Shown piece after piece: positions 56,474 through 63,999 of a DNA stretch of 64,000 bases. Under the pieces are notes generated by a model. That model did not search any database and was not told where the DNA came from. It saw nothing but the letters and a program-made list of their open reading frames with translations. The DNA is taken from assembly GCF_026343185.1 (NCBI RefSeq), contig NZ_JAPEMA010000004.1:424929-488928 (forward strand), given 5' to 3'. The position numbers were made by a program, and so were the translations under genes. Numbering within the stretch: position 1 is the stretch's first letter; each line of letters opens with the position of its first letter. The DNA is from Streptomyces sp. NBC_00091 (GTDB lineage: Bacteria; Actinomycetota; Actinomycetes; Streptomycetales; Streptomycetaceae).

Positions 56474-57457
56474 CTATTGGGGGATGGCGAGCAGGATGCG
56501 GCCGTGGCCACCGCCGGCGTCGACGTGGTCGTGGGCCTTGGCGATGTCGTCCAGCGGGTAGCGGTCGCCGACGGCGATGGTGAGGGCGCCGACGGCGGCT
56601 GCGGAGGTGAGGTCGCGGGCGGCCTGGCCCTTGGCCTCGGCGGGGAAGTCGTCGCTGCCGAGCAGCCGCAGGGTGACGTTGTTGAACAGCAGCGGCCAGA
56701 AGGGGATCTCGGTGCGGTCCGTGCGGGTGGCGTAGGCCGCGATGACGGCGTTGTTGGCGGCGACGGCGTTGTCGAGATCGGCGTTGTCGGACAGCGCGAC
56801 CTCGATGATCCGGTCGACGCCCCGTGGCGCGTACGAGCGGATGGCCGCGGCGGGGTCGCCGGTGTCCAGGGCGACGGCGTGGGAGACGACGGTCGGGTCG
56901 ACGAGGTCGAGGTCCGCGGTGCGGCGGACGGTGGCGAGTACGGTGGCGCCGGCCCAGTGGGCGAGCTGGGCGGCCAGGGAGCCGACGCCGCCGAGGACTC
57001 CGTGGACCAGGACCAGTCGGCCGTCGACCGGGCCGTCGGCGAAGACGGTGCGGTGGGCGGTGATGCCGGGGATGCCGAGGCTCGCCCCCAGCTCGTCGCT
57101 GAGGTGGTCTGGCAGAGGTACGGCCTGGTTGTCGGGTACGACGGTGTACTGAGCAGCTGTGCCGAAGGGGCGGTAGGACTGGGCGCCGTATACCCAGACC
57201 CGCTGTCCGACGCGATGGGCGTCGACTTGGGCGCCCACGGCGTCGATGACCCCGGCGGCGTCGCTGTGCGGGATCACCCGTGGATGGGGCATGGACGAGC
57301 CGAGCCAGCCGCGCCGCTTCTTGGTGTCGCCGGGGTTGACGCCCGAGACGGTGACACGGACGCGGACCTCGCCGGGGCCGGGGGCGGGATCAGGTAGTTC
57401 ACCGACGTGCAGGGCATCGGCGGCGGGGCCCTGGTCGTCGTACCAGGAAGCAAGCAT
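56474..57457 (-). CDS. NADPH:quinone-type zinc-independent alcohol dehydrogenase family oxidoreductase
   Basis: A 327-residue medium-chain reductase of the quinone oxidoreductase group. A GroES-like N-terminal half has VSGVNPGDTKKRRGWLG and IPHSDAAGVIDAVG; a Rossmann half has LVHGVLGGVGSLAAQLAHWA, a variant of the AxxGxxGxxA nucleotide-binding motif. No zinc-binding cysteine set is present. GGAGGTACC stands ahead of the ATG at 57457. It is separated by 20 bases from the PadR gene on the same strand, so the two form an operon in which the regulator probably senses the compound that the reductase handles. Substrate unknown. Confidence 0.88.
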   Translation of the reverse strand: MLASWYDDQGPAADALHVGELPDPAPGPGEVRVRVTVSGVNPGDTKKRRGWLGSSMPHPRVIPHSDAAGVIDAVGAQVDAHRVGQRVWVYGAQSYRPFGTAAQYTVVPDNQAVPLPDHLSDELGASLGIPGITAHRTVFADGPVDGRLVLVHGVLGGVGSLAAQLAHWAGATVLATVRRTADLDLVDPTVVSHAVALDTGDPAAAIRSYAPRGVDRIIEVALSDNADLDNAVAANNAVIAAYATRTDRTEIPFWPLLFNNVTLRLLGSDDFPAEAKGQAARDLTSAAAVGALTIAVGDRYPLDDIAKAHDHVDAGGGHGRILLAIPQ

Positions 57458-57477
57458 GGGGGTACCTCCGTGGACAG

Positions 57478-58056
57478 TCAGCTCGCGGGAGCGGCGGGTG
57501 CGTGCGGATCGCTGTCGGCGCGTCCGGTGTCGAATACGGGGGCTTCGTCCCCGAGGGCCTCGCGCAGCCAGGTCCGCTCCGCGCGACTGGTGGCGCGGGC
57601 GGTGAGCAGCATGCCCCGCCGGTAGGGGTCGGCGACCTCCTCGGCACGCAGGGGCCGCTCGTTGTCGTAGAAGAAGCTCGCCGGTTCTTCCAGGAACTCC
57701 AGCCGCCTACGCAGCACCACGTGCTGCTCGGCTACGTCGGGCAGGTGAGAGAGGAAGGCCAGAACGATGTAGAACCGGGTGAAGTCGGTGATCTCGTGGT
57801 CGGCGGGCTCGCGCAGACGCTGAAGCATGTCGGCCCGTCCGGCCGCGGTCAGACTGAGCACGTACCGTGCCGCCCCCGCGGCCGGGTCGGCGCGCCGCTC
57901 GATCAAGCCCGCCTTGGTCAGACGATTGATCGCCGGATACAGGCTGCCGTCACTGACCGGCCGCGTATAGCCGGTCAGCTGTGAGACGCGGCGGCGCAGC
58001 TCGTGTCCGGGCAGGGGTCCCTCGGCGAGGAAGCCGAGTATCGCGAGTTCCAGCAT
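57478..58056 (-). CDS. PadR-family transcriptional regulator
   Basis: A 192-residue regulator. The N-terminal PadR winged helix opens MLELAILGFLAEGPLPGHEL and includes SDGSLYPAINRLTKAGLI and YVLSLTAAGRADML. A helical C-terminal dimerisation domain (Vir_act_alpha_C type) follows. The start at 58056 fits the family's N-terminus, although an upstream in-frame GTG at 58080 exists and the ribosome site is weak. A 14-bp-arm palindrome sits just upstream, between this gene and the divergent SnoaL-like gene, and overlaps the likely promoter, so it is probably autoregulated and controls both directions. Confidence 0.88.
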   Translation of the reverse strand: MLELAILGFLAEGPLPGHELRRRVSQLTGYTRPVSDGSLYPAINRLTKAGLIERRADPAAGAARYVLSLTAAGRADMLQRLREPADHEITDFTRFYIVLAFLSHLPDVAEQHVVLRRRLEFLEEPASFFYDNERPLRAEEVADPYRRGMLLTARATSRAERTWLREALGDEAPVFDTGRADSDPHAPAAPAS

Positions 58057-58077
58057 GAGTCCATCTTCGCACAGGTG

Positions 58078-58107
58078 CATCGAATCGATGTGAACATCGA
58101 TTCGATG
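58078..58107. promoter_or_regulatory. Perfect palindrome between padR and the SnoaL-like gene
   Basis: Fourteen-base perfect arms around a two-base centre. It contains CGAATCGATGT and its mirror ACATCGATTCG, with the ATGT...ACAT pattern common to PadR operators. It lies 22 bases from the padR start and 49 bases from the SnoaL-like start. Confidence 0.75.
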
Positions 58108-58155
58108 TTATGCTCGTAGGTACCCGCCCAAACGTTTCTGGAGAGGGACAGCAAG

Positions 58156-58575
58156 ATGCAGTCGCAGTCCACCGAGTCAGTGATGAACCGTTTCGTCGAG
58201 TTCATCAACACGGGCAACGAGGATCTCGCCCGCGAGGTCATTTCTCCGGACGCGGTGTTCCACGCGCCAAGTCACCCGGAACCACTGCGGGGGCCCGATG
58301 GGTACATGGAAGTCCTCGGGATGATGCGCAGCGCCTTCCCCGACGTTCAGTGGACGCTGGAGGAGACGGTCACCGAAGGCGACACGGTCGCCGCGCGGTT
58401 CACCATGCGGGGAACCCACGACGGTGAATTCTTCGGGATCCCGGCGAGCGGCAACAAGATCTCGGTGCAGGCCATGAACTTCTACTACCTGGCCGACGGC
58501 CGGATCGTCGGCGAACGGGGCCAGCCCGACCTCCTCGGGGTGATGCAGCAGATCGGCGCCGTACCGGCGCCGTGA
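58156..58575 (+). CDS. SnoaL-like (NTF2-fold) protein
   Basis: A 139-residue small protein of the SnoaL/ester cyclase NTF2-like fold. It has MNRFVEFINTGNEDLAREVI, FHAPSHPEPLRGPDGYMEVL, FPDVQWTLEETVTEGDTVAA and YYLADGRIVGERGQPD. Members cyclise polyketides or act as hydrolases or isomerases on small aromatics; many have no assigned role. GGAGAGGGA precedes the ATG. It is divergent from the PadR-oxidoreductase pair and shares their palindrome, so the three may form a small detoxification module. That is inference. Confidence 0.82.
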   Translation: MQSQSTESVMNRFVEFINTGNEDLAREVISPDAVFHAPSHPEPLRGPDGYMEVLGMMRSAFPDVQWTLEETVTEGDTVAARFTMRGTHDGEFFGIPASGNKISVQAMNFYYLADGRIVGERGQPDLLGVMQQIGAVPAP

Positions 58576-58645
58576 GGCAGACAGTCGCCTCCTCCTCCCG
58601 CGCAACCGTCCAGGTCCGCGCTGCCGCCCTCCCGCAAGGCACACC

Positions 58646-59824
58646 ATGGAATCCCTCGCACCCGCACCGCCCGCTCAGGCGATAGCCGTCCTGCCCCGGT
58701 CCTCCATTCTGGTGGCGGCCCTGTCCACCGTCGTGGAGTGGTACGACTTCACGCTGTACCTGTACATGACCACCGTGCTGTCCCGGGTGTTCTTCGGCAC
58801 CGGCTCCACCTCGCTCCTGATCACCCTGGCGGTCTTCGCCGTCGCCTACCTGATGCGCCCGCTCGGCGCGATGGCCTTCGGCCACATCGGGGACCGGCTC
58901 GGGCGCCGCAAGGTGCTGCTCGGCTCGATGGCGGTGATGACCTCCGCGATGCTGGCCACCGCCCTGCTCCCGACCCGCGACCAGATCGGCTCCGCCGCCG
59001 GGGTCACTGCCCTCACCGTCACCCTCGTCCCCGGTCCCGCCCTGGACGCGTGGGGGTGGCGCATCCCCTTCCTGTTCGGCACGCTGCTCGCCACCACGGT
59101 GCTGATCGCCCGCTCCACCATGCGCGAATCCCCCGCCTTCGAGCAGCAGCCCCCGCCCGACACCAAGGGCGCGGGCCCGCTGATGACCACTCTGCGCACC
59201 CAGCGCCCCGCGCTCTACCGGACGTTCGCGATCTCGGCGCTCGGCTCGGTGACGTACTACGTCGGCATCAGCTACGTCCCCACCTACCTCGGCGCGGTCA
59301 GCGGCTTCAGCGAGTCCGACGCCCTGTGGCTGTCGACCATCGCGGCCCTCGTCGTCATCGTCGTCACGCCGTTCGCGGGTGCCCTGTCCGACCGGGTCGG
59401 CCGCCGCCCCGCACTCACGCTCTTCGGTGCCCTGGCGGTGATCCTGCCGCCGGCCATGTTCGGCCTGATGACCCAGGGCAGCTTCGCCGCCGCACTGACC
59501 GGCGCGATCGTCCTGGCCTGCGTGGCAGGCGGCATCAGTGCGGTCGCGGCCTCCGCGATCGCCGAACAGTTCCCCGTCGCCCAGCGCCTCAGCGGCCTCG
59601 CGCTCGGCGCCACCGCAGCCACCGCCCTCTTCGGCGGACTCACCCCGTACGCCTCCCAGGCCCTGGTCGACTCCACCGGCTGGGCCCTGATCCCCGGCGC
59701 CCTGGTCGCCGCCACTGCCCTGGCCGTCCTGCCCGTCCTGCGCCGCCTCCCGGAAACCGCGCCAGCCATCCGTGCACCCCAGCCCGGCCCTCTCGCCCCG
59801 GAACCCGAACCCCAAGCCCGCTGA
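58646..59824 (+). CDS. MHS-type MFS transporter with an internal segment missing
   Basis: A 392-residue relative of the metabolite:H+ symporter family (ProP/ShiA type), usually about 430-480 residues. STVVEWYDFTLYLY and FGHIGDRLGRRKVLLGSM are typical, as is DAWGWRIPFLFGTL. Between DQIGSAAGV (about residue 120) and DAWGWRIPFL (about 134), the usual 60-70 residues with TM4-TM5 and the GFSxGGE motif are replaced by ALTVTLVPGPAL. The rest is open and intact. Transport function is doubtful. The frame ends in a Pro-rich tail. The start ATG at 58646 lacks a strong ribosome site. Confidence 0.75.
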   Translation: MESLAPAPPAQAIAVLPRSSILVAALSTVVEWYDFTLYLYMTTVLSRVFFGTGSTSLLITLAVFAVAYLMRPLGAMAFGHIGDRLGRRKVLLGSMAVMTSAMLATALLPTRDQIGSAAGVTALTVTLVPGPALDAWGWRIPFLFGTLLATTVLIARSTMRESPAFEQQPPPDTKGAGPLMTTLRTQRPALYRTFAISALGSVTYYVGISYVPTYLGAVSGFSESDALWLSTIAALVVIVVTPFAGALSDRVGRRPALTLFGALAVILPPAMFGLMTQGSFAAALTGAIVLACVAGGISAVAASAIAEQFPVAQRLSGLALGATAATALFGGLTPYASQALVDSTGWALIPGALVAATALAVLPVLRRLPETAPAIRAPQPGPLAPEPEPQAR

Positions 59825-59833
59825 GCAGACTTC

Positions 59834-59962
59834 GTGCGCTGCAACAACCTCACCGACGCCGCCCGGCCCGCCGCACTCTTCGCCCCCGGCACAGTCCGTA
59901 CCCGGACCTTCGACACCCCGGAGTCCCTCAGCATCACCTTCCACGAGGTCCACGCGAAGTCT
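59834..59962 (+). pseudogene. N-terminal fragment of an Rv2578c-type radical SAM protein
   Basis: About 43 residues from a GTG at 59834: MRCNNLTDAARPAALF, then TRTFDTPESLSITFHEVHAKS. This matches the conserved opening of actinobacterial Rv2578c-family radical SAM proteins, which continue with an INRVP segment and the CxxxCxxC cluster site. Homology ends near 59962, and the frame closes at 60025. Similarity judged by eye. Confidence 0.6.
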
Positions 59963-60080
59963 TCTCGTCAGAGGGGGGCGATGTTCCTAATAATCTCCGA
60001 TCTGACGCGTGCCGATGTACAGTGAAGAACGCCCTTGACCTGCAGAAAGCTGGCAGGGAGCCGTCTTCCAGGAGTCCAAA

Positions 60081-60500
60081 ATGCTGCGCACCATGTTCAA
60101 GTCCAAGATCCACCGGGCCACGGTGACCCAGGCCGACCTGCACTACGTCGGCTCTGTGACCATCGACGCCGACCTGCTCGACGCCGCCGATCTGCTGCCC
60201 GGGGAGCTCGTCCACATCGTGGACATCACCAATGGTGCGCGGCTCGAGACGTACGTCATCGAGGGGGAGCGGGGCTCCGGGGTCATCGGGATCAACGGGG
60301 CCGCCGCGCATCTCGTGCACCCCGGGGACCTCGTCATCCTGATCAGCTACGCGCAGGTCGAGGACGCGGAGGCGCGGGCGCTCAAGCCGCGCGTCGTGCA
60401 CGTGGACGGCGACAACAGGATCATCGAGCTGGGCGCGGACCCGTCCGCCCCGGTGCCGGGAACGGACCAGGAGCGCAGCCCCCACTCGGTGGCTGTCTGA
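60081..60500 (+). CDS. panD: Aspartate 1-decarboxylase
   Basis: A pyruvoyl enzyme making beta-alanine for pantothenate and coenzyme A. The 139-residue proenzyme has [20 protein letters not shown] and the self-cleavage site [10 protein letters not shown] (Gly24-Ser25); Ser25 becomes the pyruvoyl group. Next come [33 protein letters not shown] and a C-terminal Pro/Ser tail. AGGAG precedes the ATG. It is a stand-alone pan gene, with the acetyltransferase 15 bases downstream. In enterobacteria PanD maturation needs a GNAT-type factor (PanZ), which makes that neighbour of some interest. Confidence 0.95.
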   Translation: MLRTMFKSKIHRATVTQADLHYVGSVTIDADLLDAADLLPGELVHIVDITNGARLETYVIEGERGSGVIGINGAAAHLVHPGDLVILISYAQVEDAEARALKPRVVHVDGDNRIIELGADPSAPVPGTDQERSPHSVAV

Positions 60501-60515
60501 GGGGAGTCGGGGATC

Positions 60516-60857
60516 ATGGCGATCGAGCTGGTGGACGAGCGCAAAGCGGGGCGGCTGCTGGCCGTCGAGGACAGCAGGGTGGTCGGCTTCATCGCCTACT
60601 TCGTGCTCGCCGCCGAGCCCCACGCCCTGGTGGCGGTGCACACCGTGGTCGAGCCGGGCCACGAGGGCCGCGGGATCGCCGGGGACCTGGTGAAGGGGTT
60701 CTACGGGATCGCCGCCGCGGAGGGGGTACCGGTCGTCCCGCTCTGCCCCTACGCCGCGAGCTGGGCCGCCCGCCACCCCGACCGGGCGCCCGAGCCCCCG
60801 GCCGCGGTCGCCGAGGCGGCCAGGGCGCAACTGGACCGGGACGCCGACCTCTGGTGA
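60516..60857 (+). CDS. GNAT-family N-acetyltransferase (YjdJ-like)
   Basis: A 113-residue protein of the small GNAT group (COG2388 type). FIAYFVLAAEPHALVAVHTV, then VEPGHEGRGIAGDLVKGFYG holds the acetyl-CoA motif, and VPLCPYAASWAARHPD is the characteristic end. It probably acetylates a small amine or protein; substrate unknown. GGGGAG precedes the ATG. It shares bases with the next start (GTGA) and follows panD by 15 bases, so the three genes appear co-transcribed. Confidence 0.88.
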   Translation: MAIELVDERKAGRLLAVEDSRVVGFIAYFVLAAEPHALVAVHTVVEPGHEGRGIAGDLVKGFYGIAAAEGVPVVPLCPYAASWAARHPDRAPEPPAAVAEAARAQLDRDADLW

Positions 60858-61480
60858 GCGGGCTGACGCTGCTGCACACCTCCCCGGTGCACGTCCCGGT
60901 CTTCGACGCACTGCGCGAGCGGGACCACCCGGAGGCCGTACTGCGCCACCTGGTGGTCCCGGACCTGCTGGACCGGGCCCGGGCCCGCGGCCCGGAGTCC
61001 GTGGTCCCCGAGCTGCTCGGGCTGCTCCGGGAATCCGGCGGCCCGGTGCTGGTCACCTGCTCGACCATCGGGGCGGTCGCGGAGTCCCTCGCCCCGGCCC
61101 TCGGGTTCCCGGTGCTGCGGGTGGACCGGCCGATGGCGGCCGAGGCCGTACGTACGGGCCCGCGGATCGCCCTGCTGGCCACCGTGGAGTCGACCTTCGC
61201 CCCGACCGGGGCCCTGCTGGCCGAGGAGGCCGGCGGGCGGCCCCTGTCCGTCCGTACGCACCTGGTGCCCGGCGCCTGGGACCGCTTCGAGGCGGGTGAC
61301 GCCGCCGGGTACCTCGCGGCGGTGGCCGGGGCGGCGGACGCCGTCACGGACGCGGACGTCATCGTCCTGGCCCAGGCCTCGATGGCCGCGGCCGCCGGCC
61401 TCGTCCGCACCCGCCTGCCCGTGCTCTCCAGCCCCGCCCCCGGCCTGGCCGCCGCCCTCGCCGAGGGGCATACCGGCTGA
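60854..61480 (+). CDS. Aspartate/glutamate racemase-like protein
   Basis: A 208-residue member of the Asp/Glu/hydantoin racemase fold. LTLLHTSPVHVPVFDALRER opens the protein, and GPVLVTCSTIGAVAESLAPA carries the first catalytic Cys. IALLATVESTFAPTGALL and DVIVLAQASMAAAAGLV follow. At the position where racemases have their second Cys, the sequence is LAQASMA, so a two-base racemisation mechanism is unlikely. It overlaps the acetyltransferase stop by GTGA. Possibly a decarboxylase- or isomerase-like variant; function unknown. Confidence 0.75.
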   Translation: MSGLTLLHTSPVHVPVFDALRERDHPEAVLRHLVVPDLLDRARARGPESVVPELLGLLRESGGPVLVTCSTIGAVAESLAPALGFPVLRVDRPMAAEAVRTGPRIALLATVESTFAPTGALLAEEAGGRPLSVRTHLVPGAWDRFEAGDAAGYLAAVAGAADAVTDADVIVLAQASMAAAAGLVRTRLPVLSSPAPGLAAALAEGHTG

Positions 61481-61501
61481 GATCGGGGGAAGGTGGGACT
61501 C

Positions 61502-61696
61502 ATGGTGCGAAACGTAGAGCAGACGCAGCCGCCGGTCCCCGATCCGGCGCCGGTCCCGGACCCGTACCCGCCGCTGCCGGACCCCGAGCCCGTGCCGCGC
61601 CCGGGGCCGCCGGTGCCGCAGCCCTTCCCCGAGCCGGACCCGGTGCCCACGCCCCCGGTGCCCGCGCCGATCCCGCAGCCCGGGCCGCTGAGCTGA
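61502..61696 (+). CDS. Small proline-rich protein of unknown function
   Basis: A 64-residue protein of which nearly half is proline, built from PVPDPxPxPDP-like repeats after a short MVRNVEQTQPP start, with no signal peptide or membrane span. GAAGGTGGGA stands upstream; a GTG nine bases earlier (61493) is another possible start. The strong third-position GC bias is consistent with coding, but low complexity makes it hard to be sure. I do not recognise a family. Confidence 0.5.
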   Translation: MVRNVEQTQPPVPDPAPVPDPYPPLPDPEPVPRPGPPVPQPFPEPDPVPTPPVPAPIPQPGPLS

Positions 61697-61740
61697 GCCG
61701 AAACCGTCAACTCCAGCCGCAGGGCGGCTGGTTGTCACCC

Positions 61741-61769
61741 TTGTCAGGTCATCGGAGCGCCGTTAGGTT
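61741..61769 (+). promoter_or_regulatory. Predicted promoter of the Rpf-LysM-M23 gene
   Basis: TTGTCA (61741-61746), a 17-base spacer and TAGGTT (61764-61769), a good vegetative-type match. The leader to the ATG would be only about 28 bases, too short for the c-di-AMP riboswitch found before some Streptomyces rpf genes. Confidence 0.65.
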
Positions 61770-61803
61770 GTGCGGTTCCTGATGTCTTCAAGGGGGGGCT
61801 CCC

Positions 61804-63183
61804 ATGGGTGTACGGGGCCGGCACCGCCGGTACCAGCCGAGCAGCATCAACCGGGCCTCGCTCGTCGTCACCGCGGGTGGCGCGGGATTAGCCCTCCCCC
61901 TGATCGGCGCCGGGGACGCACAGGCCGCCTCCGTGGACACCTGGAACAAGGTCGCCGCCTGCGAGTCGACCAACAACTGGCAGATCAACACCGGGAACGG
62001 CTACTACGGCGGCCTCCAGTTCAGCCAGAGCACCTGGCGCGAATTCGGCGGCACCGCCTTCGCCGCCCGCGCCGACCTCGCCACCAAGGCCCAGCAGATC
62101 GCCGTCGCCGAGAAGGTGCTCAAGGGGCAGGGGCCCAGGGCGTGGCCCGCGTGCGGCCCCCAGGCCGGGCTCAGCCGCAGCGGTCCGGCGCCCGCCGTCG
62201 ACACCCGGCCCTCCACGAAGCCGGCGCCCGAACCGTCTGCCAAGCCCGCGGCGAAGCCCGCGCCGCAGGCCCCCAAGGACCGGATCCAGCCGACCAAGGC
62301 CACCACCCCGGCCCCCGTCACCATGCCCCGCCCGACCGGGACCTCCGTCCTGCCGAACCCGTACGTGGTCGCGCCCGGGGACTCCCTGTCGACGATCGCC
62401 GCCGAGCAGCACCTCGAGGGCGGCTGGCAGGCACTGTACGAGACCAACCGGTCCACGGTCGGCGGCAACCCCAACATGATCTTCCCGGGCCAGCGGCTCA
62501 CCCTCAGGGTCACCACCGCCCCGCCCGCCCAGAACCCCGAGAAGCCGCCGCGCACCGCGGAGCCGGTCAAGCCCGTGGAACCGGCCGCTCCGCAGCCGGA
62601 GCAGAAGAAGCCCGAGCAGGCCAAACCGGAGCAGGCCAAGCCCGAGCAGCCGAAGCCGAAGCCCGAGCAGTCGAAGCCGGCCGAGACGCCGAAGCCCAAG
62701 CCCGCCGAGACGCCCAAGCCCGAGCCGGTCGCCAAGCCCGCCGGCAAGCCCGCCTCAGCGGAGCAGAAGCCCGCCTCGGGCGGGTTCAGCGCCCCCGTCG
62801 ACTCCGGCATCGGCACCGCCTACCGCGTCGCGGGGTCCTCCTGGTCCAGCGGCTACCACACGGGCGTCGACTTCCCGGTGCCGACCGGCACCAGCGTCAA
62901 GGCCGTGGGTGCCGGCACGGTCGAGTCGGCCGGCTGGGCCGGAGCGTACGGCTACCAGGTCGTCATCAAGCACACCGACGGCCGCTACTCCCAGTACGCC
63001 CACCTCTCCGCGCTCGGCGTCAAGGCCGGCCAGCAGGTCTCCGGCGGCCAGCGGATCGGCCGCTCCGGCTCGACCGGCAACTCCAGCGGCCCGCACCTGC
63101 ACTTCGAGATGCGCAGCGGACCCGGCTACGGCTCCGACATCGACCCGCTGAAGTACCTCCGCGGCAAGGGCGTCGGGATCTGA
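61804..63183 (+). CDS. Secreted cell-wall hydrolase with Rpf, LysM and M23 peptidase domains
   Basis: A 459-residue protein expected to cleave and remodel peptidoglycan during spore germination and growth. It has a signal peptide (to about residue 41, AQAAS), then an Rpf-type lysozyme-like domain (VDTWNKVAACESTNNWQINT with the catalytic Glu, YYGGLQFSQSTW). A Lys/Pro/Ala linker and a LysM domain (YVVAPGDSLSTIAAEQHLEG) follow. A second linker built of PKPEQ repeats leads to a C-terminal M23 domain (YHTGVDFPVP, PHLHFEMRSG, with zinc-binding His and Asp). Codon 29 is TTA (61888-61890). A good promoter lies just upstream. It resembles the large Rpf proteins of Streptomyces. Confidence 0.94.
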   Translation: MGVRGRHRRYQPSSINRASLVVTAGGAGLALPLIGAGDAQAASVDTWNKVAACESTNNWQINTGNGYYGGLQFSQSTWREFGGTAFAARADLATKAQQIAVAEKVLKGQGPRAWPACGPQAGLSRSGPAPAVDTRPSTKPAPEPSAKPAAKPAPQAPKDRIQPTKATTPAPVTMPRPTGTSVLPNPYVVAPGDSLSTIAAEQHLEGGWQALYETNRSTVGGNPNMIFPGQRLTLRVTTAPPAQNPEKPPRTAEPVKPVEPAAPQPEQKKPEQAKPEQAKPEQPKPKPEQSKPAETPKPKPAETPKPEPVAKPAGKPASAEQKPASGGFSAPVDSGIGTAYRVAGSSWSSGYHTGVDFPVPTGTSVKAVGAGTVESAGWAGAYGYQVVIKHTDGRYSQYAHLSALGVKAGQQVSGGQRIGRSGSTGNSSGPHLHFEMRSGPGYGSDIDPLKYLRGKGVGI

Positions 63184-63999
63184 CCCCCGCACGTGCGGCG
63201 GCACGGCCGTGAGCAGGACCAGGCCGGCCGCCGCCAGCGCGCCGCTCGCCAGCGCCGCCACCGCCCCGGCGGTCCCGTACCGGAAGCCCTCGTCGAACAT
63301 CGAGATCCCGACCGCCGCCGCGACCACCGGATTGACCACGGTCACCGTGGCCAGCGGCGCGGTCAGCCCGGCTCCCCGGTAGGCCGCCTGGGACAGCAGC
63401 AGCCCGCCGGCCGCCAGTACGGCGATCGCCGCCAGGTCCGGCCACTGGCCGCCCAGCGCACCCGGGGCGAAGCCCTCGGCCACCGACTTGGTGAACACCG
63501 AGGCCATCCCGAAGGCGGTACCGGCCGCCGCGGCCAGCAGCACACTGCGCAGCACCGCCCGGCGCACCCGCCGGGCCGCCAGGAACAGCACCGCCGCCGC
63601 GGCCGCCGTCACCGTCAGGAGCAGACTCCGCTCGCCGCCCGCCAGGGCCTGGTCCCCGCGGCCGTCCCCGCCCGTCAGGGCCAGCAGCCCGGCCAGACCC
63701 GCCGTGGCCAGCAGCGCCCCGCGCCAGGCCGCCGCACCCGCCCGGCGGCGTACGAAGACGGCCGTCATCGGGAGCGCGAAGACGATGGTCAGCGCCCCGA
63801 GCGGCTGGACCAGGCTCAGCGGCCCGTAGGCCAGCGCCACCACGTGCAGCAGCGCGCCGAGGCCGTTCAGCGCGACCGCCACCCACCAGCCGGCCCGGCG
63901 CAGCGGGGCGTAGGCGCGGTCCGGCGTACTCGCCGCGACGCGTTCCTGGACGATCGCGCCGCCCGCGTAGGCGACGGCGGAGACCAGGCAGAGGAGAAC
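62755..63999 (-). CDS. DMT-superfamily (EamA-like) transporter, 5' end cut by the window edge
   Basis: A membrane protein read leftward from the right edge. VLLCLVSAVAYAGGAIVQER, ALLHVVALAYGPLSLVQPLG, ALTIVFALPMTAVFVRRRAG, FGMASVFTKSVAEGF and LATVTVVNPVVAAAVGISMF give at least eight hydrophobic spans, typical of drug/metabolite exporters. The family part ends around 63190, but no stop occurs until 62755. The frame therefore runs 429 bases antisense through the M23 domain of the convergent gene, adding about 140 non-homologous residues. The original stop may have been lost, or the overlap may be real. Start codon outside the window. Confidence 0.75.
   Translation of the reverse strand, partial: VLLCLVSAVAYAGGAIVQERVAASTPDRAYAPLRRAGWWVAVALNGLGALLHVVALAYGPLSLVQPLGALTIVFALPMTAVFVRRRAGAAAWRGALLATAGLAGLLALTGGDGRGDQALAGGERSLLLTVTAAAAAVLFLAARRVRRAVLRSVLLAAAAGTAFGMASVFTKSVAEGFAPGALGGQWPDLAAIAVLAAGGLLLSQAAYRGAGLTAPLATVTVVNPVVAAAVGISMFDEGFRYGTAGAVAALASGALAAAGLVLLTAVPPHVRGSDPDALAAEVLQRVDVGAVAGSAAHLEVQVRAAGVAGRAGAADPLAAGDLLAGLDAERGEVGVLGVAAVGVLDDDLVAVRSGPAGRLDRAGTHGLDAGAGRHREVDARVVAAGPGGPRDAVGGADAGVDGGAEPARGGLLLR

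Noticed and set aside
61697..61803. c-di-AMP (ydaO-type) riboswitch before the Rpf gene
   Set aside because: Some Streptomyces rpf genes have one, but the leader here is too short after the predicted promoter and lacks the conserved helices.
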